Shown: piece by piece, positions 17,424 through 27,300 of the stretch
Numbering within the stretch: position 1 is the first letter of the stretch
Layout: every line of letters begins with the position of its first letter
Origin: a virus
Length of the DNA stretch: 29,869 nucleotides
IMG/VR virus record: IMGVR_UViG_3300017734_000051
Span: 1-29,869 of that record
Direction: 5' to 3' (one strand)
Notes under the pieces: generated by a model
What the model was told of the DNA's origin: nothing
Seen by the model: only the letters and a program-made list of their open reading frames with translations
The model's database searches: none
Program-made: the position numbers and the translations under genes

Positions 17424-17975
17424 ATGAGACTACCATTGGTTATATTACATGATTTTGCAAAAATCGGTGAAAGTGATAGAAAACTTATGATTGATGATGT
17501 TCTTTCAAGTAGAAGGCAGCATTTAATTAGAGATTCAAGTGCATATAAATCAAATAACCCAATAGACATAGATCAAACTGGGTTATTTTCTATTTTGTAT
17601 GCAAAGTTTGCTGAAAAATCGGAAGAGTTGTTTGGTAACTTAAATTATGAATCAGATAATAGTGACAAATGTTGGGCATTTTGCACAAATAATGAATATT
17701 GGGCATTTAATCCACATATTCATGATTGCACTATCAATTCTGTATATTACTTGAATGTCCCAAAACATAATGGTCATGAATGTGGACCAATTATGTTTAC
17801 GGATGATCAAGATTCTGGGAAATGGATATCTTATCAACCAAAAAACGATGATTTAATTATTTTTCCTGGGAATCTTTATCATGATCCAAATTTTGTTCCG
17901 ACTGATGAATGGAGAATTTCTGTAAACATGGAAATTCGTTGCAAGAACAATATTAAATGGTCTGCTTATAAATAA
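17424..17975 (+). CDS. 2OG-Fe(II) oxygenase family protein, 183 aa
   Basis: The protein resembles the small 2-oxoglutarate/Fe(II)-dependent dioxygenases found in many cyanophage virion clusters (2OG-FeII_5 type). The double-stranded beta-helix signature is visible: HIHDCTINSVYYLNVP (98-113) supplies the first metal ligands, IIFPGNLYHDPNF (145-157) gives the distal histidine H153, and WRISVNME (163-170) gives R164, expected to bind the 2OG carboxylate. The frame is open from 17334, inside gp7, but ATG at 17424 is chosen: it falls 10 bases after the gp7 stop and removes an unconserved 30-residue extension. The substrate is unknown; relatives hydroxylate amino-acid side chains, often proline. 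Its position between gp7 and a tail fibre suggests a virion-protein substrate, but that is inference. Confidence 0.75.
   Translation: MRLPLVILHDFAKIGESDRKLMIDDVLSSRRQHLIRDSSAYKSNNPIDIDQTGLFSILYAKFAEKSEELFGNLNYESDNSDKCWAFCTNNEYWAFNPHIHDCTINSVYYLNVPKHNGHECGPIMFTDDQDSGKWISYQPKNDDLIIFPGNLYHDPNFVPTDEWRISVNMEIRCKNNIKWSAYK
17967..17974 (+). promoter_or_regulatory. T4-type late promoter box TATAAATA
   Basis: An exact match to the T4 late promoter consensus TATAAATA overlaps the last sense codons and stop of the oxygenase (tat-aaa-taa) and lies 23 bases before the fibre ATG at 17998. T4-like phages use this box with gp55/gp33-type sigma factors, so late transcription of the fibre gene is expected. 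Confidence 0.75.
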
Positions 17976-17997
17976 GTCATAAAGTTAGTCTATCATA

Positions 17998-19719
17998 ATG
18001 GCACTACAAGGTATATCAACTGGAGTTGCACCAAATGACGGTCTTGGAGATACTCTCCTTGTAGGAGCCGTCAAAATAAACAAGAATTTTCAAGAAATTT
18101 ATAATGCTATTGGAAATGGAACTACCATCTTTTCAGGTGATCCTAATATAGACGTTGGATTTATCACTGCTACTGGAGCATATTTCAGTGGCAATGTCAC
18201 GATTGGTTCAACACTTACATATGAAGATGTAACTAATATCGATTCTGTTGGATTGATTACTGCAAGAGATGGTATTGCAGTTCTTGGTGCAGGAATCACT
18301 GTTGCGGGTGTTTCTACATTCTACAATGCAACTACAATTGGTGCAGCAAGCACTTTTACTAATACAGGTCTCTCTGTGGGTTCTGCAGTCACTATAACTG
18401 CAACTGGAGTCAATGTTACTGGTATAGTCACAGCAACAACATTCTCTGGCAATCTACCAACAACGGATCTAACAGGAACTATAACTAATGCTCAACTTGC
18501 TGGTTCTATTGAAAATGGTAAGTTAACAAACTCTAGTATTGGTATTGGAGGACTCACTTTTAGTCTTGGGGACAGTGATACAACACCAGCATTTGATTTA
18601 AGTGATGCTACTAATTATCCCACTAGTAGTCTCAGTGGAACCATATCTAATGCTCAGTTAGCAGGTTCTATTGCGAATGCTAAGTTATCTAATGATAGTG
18701 TCTCATTCGGTGGAGTAAGTTTAGACCTTGGTGGTTCAGATGCAACACCAGCATTTAACTTAAGTGATGCTACTGATTATCCAACTAGTAGTCTTAGTGG
18801 AACCATAACTAATGCTCAACTTGCTGGTTCTATTGCAGATGGTAAGTTAGCAAGTACATTCCTTAAGAATGTTGTAGAAGATACGACTCCACAACTTGGT
18901 GGTAACTTGAGTCTTAATTCCAACACCATCAATGGAACTGGTAACATAAACTTCACTGGAACTCTAACTGCTACATCGATTGTTAAATCTGGTGGCACAT
19001 CTTCCCAATTCTTAAAAGCAAATGGTTCTGTTGATAGCAGCACTTACTTGACATCATTAGGAACTGCTATTCTGGATGGTGATTTTACCAGTAATGGTTT
19101 CATGAAACGAACTGGTGCTGGATCATATACAGTTGACACTAGTACTTATCTGACAACAACAGGAAACGGTTCTGGTCTGACTAATTTAACTGGATCTAAT
19201 ATCTCATCAGGAACAGTTCCTGTAGCACGTATTGGTACTGGTACTAAGAGTGCTTCAACATACTATCGTGGTAATGGAACATTTGCAACCATCTCCTCTA
19301 GTTCCTTGAGTGATACTGTTGAGGGAACATGGACACCCGTATTTGAAGGTGCTACTACGGCTGGAACCTATACTTATGGTTCTCGGACAGGGACCTACAT
19401 TAGGGTCGGAAACTTGGTGACTGCGACATGTAATATGACCAATATTGCTACGAGTAGTGCAGGATCAGGTATAATTCAAATAGGACAACTTCCTGTTAAT
19501 TCTTCATCATCAAAGGGAGTTGCAGTAGGTTCAATTACTATAACTCAATTTAACACCACCACAAATTGTATTAATGTGACTTGTGAACTTGCTGAAGGAG
19601 TTGGAAAAATGACCGTCGTGCAATCAATAGATGCTAGTAATTCTGTAAGTTTGGCGGTTACGGACAAAATAAACGATGGTGCGGATATTCGTCTCACAAT
19701 TACATATTTTGCCGACTAA
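17998..19719 (+). CDS. Tail fibre-like protein with tandem repeats, 573 aa
   Basis: The N-terminus GVAPNDGLGDTLLVGAVKINKNF (residues 8-30) is the 'NDG.GD.L..A..KIN.NF.EIY' motif that opens many cyanophage fibre proteins, probably the attachment region. A Gly/Thr/Ser-rich shaft follows with units such as GLITARDGIAVLG and GIVTATTFSGNL. Next come two and a third copies of a 54-residue tandem repeat (from residue 160). The C-terminal domain from about residue 443 (GTWTPVFEG ... YIRVGNLVTATCNM) is found at the tips of many phage fibres and spikes and probably forms the trimeric receptor-binding tip. There is no membrane segment or enzyme motif. It has its own TATAAATA box, suggesting separately tuned late expression. 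It sits between gp7 and gp8, an insertion relative to T4 gene order. Confidence 0.8.
   Translation: MALQGISTGVAPNDGLGDTLLVGAVKINKNFQEIYNAIGNGTTIFSGDPNIDVGFITATGAYFSGNVTIGSTLTYEDVTNIDSVGLITARDGIAVLGAGITVAGVSTFYNATTIGAASTFTNTGLSVGSAVTITATGVNVTGIVTATTFSGNLPTTDLTGTITNAQLAGSIENGKLTNSSIGIGGLTFSLGDSDTTPAFDLSDATNYPTSSLSGTISNAQLAGSIANAKLSNDSVSFGGVSLDLGGSDATPAFNLSDATDYPTSSLSGTITNAQLAGSIADGKLASTFLKNVVEDTTPQLGGNLSLNSNTINGTGNINFTGTLTATSIVKSGGTSSQFLKANGSVDSSTYLTSLGTAILDGDFTSNGFMKRTGAGSYTVDTSTYLTTTGNGSGLTNLTGSNISSGTVPVARIGTGTKSASTYYRGNGTFATISSSSLSDTVEGTWTPVFEGATTAGTYTYGSRTGTYIRVGNLVTATCNMTNIATSSAGSGIIQIGQLPVNSSSSKGVAVGSITITQFNTTTNCINVTCELAEGVGKMTVVQSIDASNSVSLAVTDKINDGADIRLTITYFAD
18475..18849 (+). repeat. 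Tandem 162-bp (54-aa) repeats in the fibre shaft
   Basis: Unit 1 is 18475-18636, unit 2 is 18637-18798 and a partial unit 3 is 18799-18849. Each begins GTI(T/S)NAQLAGSI and contains G(L/V)(T/S)(F/L)(S/D)LG.SD(T/A)TPAF followed by LSDAT.YPTSSLS. The DNA is also clearly similar between units, with differences mostly synonymous or conservative, so the duplication is fairly recent or kept uniform. Confidence 0.85.
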
Positions 19720-19720
19720 T

Positions 19721-19752
19721 CATAAATAACCTTACAATTAATCTAATAAATA
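19721..19752 (+). promoter_or_regulatory. Two late-promoter-like boxes before gp8
   Basis: CATAAATA (19721-19728) and AATAAATA (19745-19752) both fit the NATAAATA form of the T4-type late box. They fill the 50-base gap between the fibre stop and the gp8 start at 19770. The second is 17 bases from the ATG, so either or both could drive gp8. Confidence 0.65.
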
Positions 19753-19769
19753 ACTAAAAATAATCGATC

Positions 19770-21338
19770 ATGTCTGCAATCGTAACAGATCAACTTAGAA
19801 TATTGAATGCAAAGAATTTCATTGGTGAAATTACTTCTGTTAACAATAACTATTATACATTCGTTGGATTAACAAATCCAAATGAATATCTAAGTAGTTG
19901 GGATGAAGATCCTCCTGCCCCAAAAGATAATTTTGATCAAGAAAATCATAATTGGGATACTATTATTGGCTTGAAGAAAGTTGATACTAATAATGTAAGA
20001 TATGCTTTGAAAAAGAATACTTGGACATCAGGTATTACTTATGATATGTATAGGCACGATATCAATCGTGACAATGTATCACAACCATCACTGGCAACTA
20101 GCTTATACTCTGCTAATTTCTATGTTGTAAACAGAGATTTTAAAGTTTATGCCTGTTTACAGAATGGAACAGATCCAGAAAATCCAAATGGTAGACCGTC
20201 TTTGGACGAACCAACCTTTATTGACTTAGAACCAAGAAGTGCTGGAACTAGTGGTGATGGATATATTTGGAAATATCTCTTTACTATCAATCCAAATGAT
20301 ATTGTTAAATTTGATACTTTAAATTATATCACAGTTGCGACTGATTGGGATACTGCAGACGAATATCAATCAGTAAGATTAAATTCAGCAAATAGTGGTC
20401 AGTTAAAAATTGCTACGGTAAAAACTAGAGGTGTTGATGTAGGATCACCAAACCAAGTATATACTTGCGATATTGTTGGTGATGGTACTGGTGGAGAAGC
20501 AACAATTGTAGTGGATAACCAATCAAAAGTTGATTCTGTTACCATTTCAAATGGTGGATCTGGATATACATATGCACGTATTGATTTAACAACTGGAAAT
20601 TTCCCAACTAGTTCTACAACTACCCCAACTTTTGATGTCATTATTCCACCAAAAGGTGGTCATGGTGCTGATATCTATAGAGAACTTGGTTGTACAAAAG
20701 TCTTAATTTATTCTCAAATCAAAAATGATGCGACGAATCCAGACTTTATTGTTGGAAACAGAGTTTCAAGAATTGGCATCATTGCAAATCCAGAAGAATT
20801 TAATTCTACAGAATCACTTCAAAAAAATCAGGCAAGTGCTTTATATGCATTAAAACTAACTGGTGTTAATGCGTCAACTGATTATATTAATGCCACATTT
20901 GATGCAAATGCAACTATTACACAAACTGTTTCTGCTGGATCAACTGCAATTGGTAGAGTTGTTTCTTACAACAAAAATACTGGAGTTCTAAAGTATTGGC
21001 AAGACAGAATTTCTCATGGATTTAATTATGATCTAGATAATACCGATGGAACTGGAACTTATGGAAATACTTTAATTCATTTTACTGCAACTCCAGGAAC
21101 TGGTGGAACATTAAATATTACTGGTTCTAATCAAGATCTTAAGATTGACACTACATTTAGTGATGATAAATTCGTCATAAATAACCTAAGTTACTATCTT
21201 GGACAGTCATTCACAGATGGTGTTTCTACACCAGAAGTGAAAAAATACTCGGGAGATTTGGTTTATGTTGATAATAGACCATCTATTACAAGGTCTGAAA
21301 ACCAAAGAGAAGATATCAAAATCGTATTGCAGTTCTAA
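19770..21338 (+). CDS. 8: Baseplate wedge subunit gp8
   Basis: This 522-aa protein has the gp8 N-terminus (MSAIVTDQLRILNAKNFIGE, then NNNYYTFVG) and conserved blocks such as WTSGITYDMYRHDIN, NFYVVNRDFKVYACL and GDGYIWKYLFTINP, as in T4 gp8 (334 aa). The C-terminal half is longer than in T4 and includes an NGGSGY module near residues 253-267 and a conserved end (YSGDLVYVDNRPSITRSENQ). gp8 dimers bind gp7 and gp6 in each wedge. It is preceded by two late-type boxes and is followed six bases later by the 2599-aa protein, so those two genes are probably expressed together. Confidence 0.92.
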   Translation: MSAIVTDQLRILNAKNFIGEITSVNNNYYTFVGLTNPNEYLSSWDEDPPAPKDNFDQENHNWDTIIGLKKVDTNNVRYALKKNTWTSGITYDMYRHDINRDNVSQPSLATSLYSANFYVVNRDFKVYACLQNGTDPENPNGRPSLDEPTFIDLEPRSAGTSGDGYIWKYLFTINPNDIVKFDTLNYITVATDWDTADEYQSVRLNSANSGQLKIATVKTRGVDVGSPNQVYTCDIVGDGTGGEATIVVDNQSKVDSVTISNGGSGYTYARIDLTTGNFPTSSTTTPTFDVIIPPKGGHGADIYRELGCTKVLIYSQIKNDATNPDFIVGNRVSRIGIIANPEEFNSTESLQKNQASALYALKLTGVNASTDYINATFDANATITQTVSAGSTAIGRVVSYNKNTGVLKYWQDRISHGFNYDLDNTDGTGTYGNTLIHFTATPGTGGTLNITGSNQDLKIDTTFSDDKFVINNLSYYLGQSFTDGVSTPEVKKYSGDLVYVDNRPSITRSENQREDIKIVLQF

Positions 21339-21344
21339 AGAATT

Positions 21345-24300
21345 ATGCCACAACTAACCAATCTAAACACCTTTCCGTACTTCGACGATTTTGATGAGTC
21401 AAATAACTTTCATAAGGTGCTGTTCAAACCTGGACAACCTGTCCAGGCTAGAGAACTTACAACTCTACAGAGCATTATTCAAAATCAAGTAGAGCAGTTT
21501 GGCAATCATGTATTTAAAGAAGGGTCTGTAGTAATTCCTGGATCTTTAGTTGTATCTGCAGATCAGATTTCTTTAGAACTTGCGAGAACTTTTAATGGAT
21601 TAGATATAACTCAATATCTAAGTTCATTAGTTGGAAAGATTATTGTTGGTGCAGATAGTGGTGTAAAGGCAAAAGTTGAGGGATATCAGAATACACATAT
21701 AATTGTTAGTTTGATTGAGGGTGGTACAGATAATGAACAGCAAGAATTTGAAGTAGACGAAGATATTTTTGTACAGGAATCTATTCCTTTAACTGATGCT
21801 GAAATCACTAGTTTTTCTGCAGGTTCTTCAGTAGCAACAGTAAAGCAATTTGATGAAGGGTGTATTGCAAAAATTACGGAAGGTGTTTTCTTTTTAAGAG
21901 GATACTTTGTTAAAGTTTCAGAGCAGTTTTTAATTGTATCTACAACAGAACCAGAACCATCATTTACATTAGGTTTTGAAGTTGAAGAAGATTTTATTTC
22001 TTCTTATGATGATGAATCACTTTATGATAATTCACAAGGATTTGTTAACTTTGCTGCTCCTGGTGCTGATAGATTAAAAATCTCAGCAAAAATGTCTGCG
22101 ATTATTGATGGTGATGAAATTCCACAGAATTTTGTCGAACTGGCTAAGATTGTAAATGGATCAATTGCTTCTTCAAAAGTAGAAAATCCTGAATATAATG
22201 TTCTTGGGGATGAACTGGCAAGAAGAACATTTGATGAAAGTGGCAATTATTATGTAAAACCATTTACTCTAGAAGTAAAAAATAGTCTACAAGACTTTAA
22301 AGGAAGTAATGGAATATATGCAGAAAATGAAACTACACAGTCTGGTGAAACACCTAGAGATGATCTAGCAGTATATCAACTTTCTGCTGGTAAGGCATAT
22401 GTTCAGGGATATGAAGTAAATATTCCTTCTGGAGCCTCATTAGATATATTAAAGCCAAGAACTACAAAAGAATTTAAGTCTCAGGCAGTAGAATATGCAA
22501 CTGGTTCTACATTAAGACTTAATAATGTATATGGTGCTCCAAAGATTGGATTATCAACAACATATACTATTTCTCTTAGAAGTGAGAGAGTTGGAGCAGC
22601 AGCAACAATTGCGGCAGGTAAAGAAATTGGTCTAGCTAGAGTATATGATTATGCTCTAGAAACTGGATCTTATGATGCTGCAAATCCTCTCACCAATTCG
22701 TGGGATTTGACACTGTTTGATGTTGTTTCATTCACAGATCTAAATCTAAATCAAAATCTAACATCACAACAAATACCAACATTCATTAAGGGTAAGTCAA
22801 GTGGTGCTGTTGGTTATTTAAGGTATGAGGCAACAAATACTGGTATTATTACTGCGTATAATGTAACGGGTAACTTCACTAAAGGTGAAGAACTAATCTT
22901 TAATGGTGAAGATAGTGATAGAATTGTTTTATCTTCAACAAACTATGGTATTTCCAATATCAAGTCAATTCATGGTGAAATTGGAATTACTACATTCTCA
23001 GGTGATGTAAGACAGACTTCTGTATTAGAACTAGGTGCGTGTACATTTAGTGGTGGTGGAGTCACTGTAGAACAAGCAGATAGAGAGTTTACAAAGGATT
23101 TTGTTGTAGGTGATTTAATTTCATTCAAAAAGTCTGGTGATACTCTATCTACACTTAATAGAGTTACAGTAGTAACTACTGATAATCTAACTGTTGAAGC
23201 AATCCAAGCAGTATCAGGTGTCCACAATGGAGCACTATTTGGTAATGGTGAAGTTAATGTTACTAAGGTAACTACACAATTGGGTGACAATGGATCAGAT
23301 ACACTCTATACTCCACTACCCAAAGAAAACGTAGCAAATGTAGTTTTAACAAACTCTTCAATTACCATCAGAAAAACTTTTAATGAACCAATTGTTGCTG
23401 ATGCTACTGGTGGAAGATTAACGATTCTTCCTGCTGATTTGGAAACTGGTGAGACATTTTTACCCTTTGATGAAGAAAGATATATTGTTGTAAATTCTGA
23501 TGGTCAAACAGAAGCACTAACTGAAGATAAAATTACAATTACAAGTGGAAGTAGAGAGTTAATTATTAAAGGTCTAAGTGTCCTTGGTTCTGCAACTGTA
23601 GTTGCTACGTTAAAGAAAAATAGCATAAAAGCACAGAATAAGATTAGAAATAGAGTCAAAACTATTCTTGTCGATAAATCATCCTTAGAAGGATCTGGTG
23701 TTGGTGCGACAACCTTAAATGATGGTTTAACTTATGGTAACTACCCATATGGAACTAGAGTTCAGGACAATGAAATTTGCTTATTAGAACCAGATGTCAC
23801 TAAAATTCATGCGATTTATGAATCATCTACAACTGGAACACCACAATTACCAAGACTTACTTTAAGTGATGTCAGTAGTTTTAATGGAAGTGTTGAAGAT
23901 GCTCTAAACGGTGAAGAAATTATTGGTAGTGAGAGTAATTGTGTTGCTGTTTTAGTTAATAAAGTAACTTCATCAACTGCTGAAGTAGTTTATGTTAATG
24001 GTAAGAAATTTAATATTGGTGAAGAAATTACATTCAAAGAATCTTCAATTACTGCAACTATCAGTCTAGTTGTTGATGGTGATAATGATATTACATCAAA
24101 ATATACTTTCAACAACTCAACAAAATCAACAATTTATGATTATTCTAGAATTGCTAGAAAGGAAAATACAAAACCACCTACAAAAAAAGTAACTGTTGTA
24201 TATGAATATGCAAGTATTGATAGTTCTGATACTGGAACTTTAGTAACTGCAAATTCATATGAAAATTTTGATTATTCAAATATTTCAACAATTAATGGTT

Positions 24301-27300
24301 TAAGACAAAGTGATATTATTGATATCAGACCGAAAGTTAAAACATATTCAGTATCTGAAGGTGTTAGATCTCCTTTTGAATTCTTGGGAAGATCTTTCGA
24401 TTCATCTCAAAATAACAATCTAAATGTATTGGCATCAGATGAGTCAGTTGAACTTGATTATTCAATATACTTAGGTAGAATTGATAGAATTTATCTAGAC
24501 AAATCAAAATCATTCCAAGTTGTTCAAGGAACACCAGAAGAAAGTCCAGAGGCACCAGTTCCTCTTGACAATTCAATGGAGGTTGCCGTAGTAACATATC
24601 CTCCATATTTGACTGATGTGAGTGATGCAAAAATATCTTTGCTAGATCATAAAAGATATAGAATGCAAGATATTGCATTACTGGAAAAGAGAATTGCAAA
24701 TCTTGAATATTATACACAACTATCTCTTTTAGAAACAAATACTGCTAACCTAGAAATTAAAGACTCTGACGGAGCAACAAGATTTAAGTCTGGTTTTTAT
24801 GTTGATAATTTTACATCGACAACAAACCAGATTAAACTTGGTGCTAAGAATGCTATTGATCCAGAGAATAATGAACTAAGACCTTCTTCTTACACCACTG
24901 AACTTGATTTACTGTTAGGTTCAACTGCTTCCACAGGAATCAATGGAGTTGTTGATCCCACATCTGATATACGTTTTGCTCAAGACCTTATTGGTGAAAA
25001 TATTAGAAGGTCTACTATAGATCCAAATGGAAGTGCTGGAACAGATGGTATGGGTGTTATAACCCTAGACTATGAAGAACTTGTAGAAGAAGAGCAACTA
25101 ACTGCAACAAGAGTTGTAAATGCCGCACCATACTTCGTTGATTTTTACACTGGTCAAGTAACACTCAATCCATCTTCAGATATTTGGATTGAGCAAGCAA
25201 GAATTGAAACTCAAACTATTGAAGGATTACTTGGTGGAATTACCCAGACTAATATTACAGCAACTCCTGCAGATCTAGATCCTCAAGCAGGTTGGTCTCC
25301 AACATTGTGGGGTGGATGGAATAAAAATTGGACTGGTAGAACAACTACCAGAAGAACAGTAACTGGAACTGATCGACAAACTTTACCTGGTGGAAGAGGA
25401 ACAAGAGCAGGTAGTGTTACTGCACGTTCTTCTGCAACTGTACAAACCGTCACTAGAACAGGAACTGCAACTCAACAAGGTTTCTCTCAAAGAATACAAA
25501 CAGTACCAGGAAATAATATTAGTCTTGGTGACAAACTTGTATCATCTGATGTTTCTTCCTTTATGAGAGCAAGAAATATCGAAATTATTACAAAAGGTAT
25601 GAAACCTCATACCAGATTATATGCATTCTTTGGTTCAACACGTGTAACTAATTACTGTGTTCCAAAACTTCTTGAAATTGAAATGATTTCTGGAACATTT
25701 AATGTTGGTGAAACAGTTGTTTCTGGTGGAGCAAACTCACTAAGACCAGGTGTAACTCAAGATCTACCATACATTTCTTTCAGAGTTGCCGATTCTCACC
25801 ATAGAACTGGACCATATAATGATCCTCAAGATGTTTATACAGTAAATCCTTACACACGTGAGGAGATGCCTGATCTATATTCCACAACATCAACCATTTT
25901 GAATGTCGATTTGGCATCAATGGCTCTAGCACCATCTGGTGAATATTTTGGATATATTTCCGAGGGCATGATCCTCCAAGGTAGAAATAGTGGTGCAAGA
26001 GCAAGAATTACAACTCAAAGACTTACTAGTGATAATGTTGGAATGATGCAAGCATCTTTCTATATTCCTAATCCAAATGCTGCAGGAGCACCTAAGTTTA
26101 GAGTCGGAAATGTTACATTAAAAGTTGGTGATGCAGATACATTAGATCCTATTGAAGGTGTTTCATATACTGGTGGTGAAAAAGACTTCTTCTCACAAGG
26201 AACAATTAATAATGTTCAAGGTCAAGTAATTTCCACAAGAAATGCTGAAGTTGTTAATGCATATACTCAACAATCTAGACCTATTAGAAGGACTCGTGAA
26301 ACTCTTGTCGATATGAGCATCGATGTTGATGTTACTCTTCCACAACCAGTACCAATTCCACGTCCACAACCACAACCAAGACCTCAGCCACGTCCTAGAC
26401 CACAACCAAGACCAACACCTAATCCATCACCAAGACCTAGACCTAGACCTGTACCAAACCCAACACCCAATCCACGTCCAGCTCCTAGACCTAGACCAAA
26501 TCCACGTCCAAGACCTCAGCCACGTCCTAGACCTAGACCTAGACCTCAACCACGTCCAAGACCAAGACCTAGACCAAGGCCACGTCCTAGACCAAGACCT
26601 AGACCTAGACCTAGACCAAGGCCACGTCCTAGACGCAGACCAAGACCTAGACCAAGGCGTCGTAGAAGAAGAAGAGATCCTATTGCACAGTCTTTCATGA
26701 TTGGTAGTCAGGCAGATCCTACAGGAATCTTTGCAACATCTGTTGATCTGTTCTTTAGAACAACTTCAACAACGGGACAAACGTGTTTTGTTGAATTGAG
26801 ACCTATGGTGAATGGTATTCCTTCAGCAGAAACTATCTACCCAATGTCTCAAGTTATTCTAACGGGTGAGCAAGTTCAAGTTTCTGAAGATGCGAGTGTG
26901 CCGACGACGATAACATTCCCAGCACCAGTTTATCTGGAAGGAAATAAAGAGCATTGTGTTGTTGTTGGATCTAATGCTACAGACTTCACATTATGGGTTT
27001 CTAGACTGGGAGAAGTTGATGTTGCATCATTAGCACTACCTGAGTCACAGCAAATTCCAATTACCAAGCAGTCATCTCTTGGTTCTATGTTCAAGTCTCA
27101 GAATGGTTCCACTTGGACTCCAAGTCAGTATGAAGACCTCAAGTTTAGATTAAATAGAGCAAACTTTATCTCTGAAGGAAATGTTAGTTTCTTCAATCCA
27201 GATCTATCTTCTGGAAATAGACAAGTAGCAACACTAAAGAAAGATTCACTAGAAATGAATTCTAGAAGAATCATCGTTGGACTTGGAACAACTGCTAGAA

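Noticed and set aside
26323-26700. 125-aa + frame rich in Asp, Leu, His and Gln across the Pro-Arg tract
   Set aside because: It is the shifted reading of the repetitive CCTAGA/CCAAGA units; repeats keep alternative frames open. The main frame continues intact through it.
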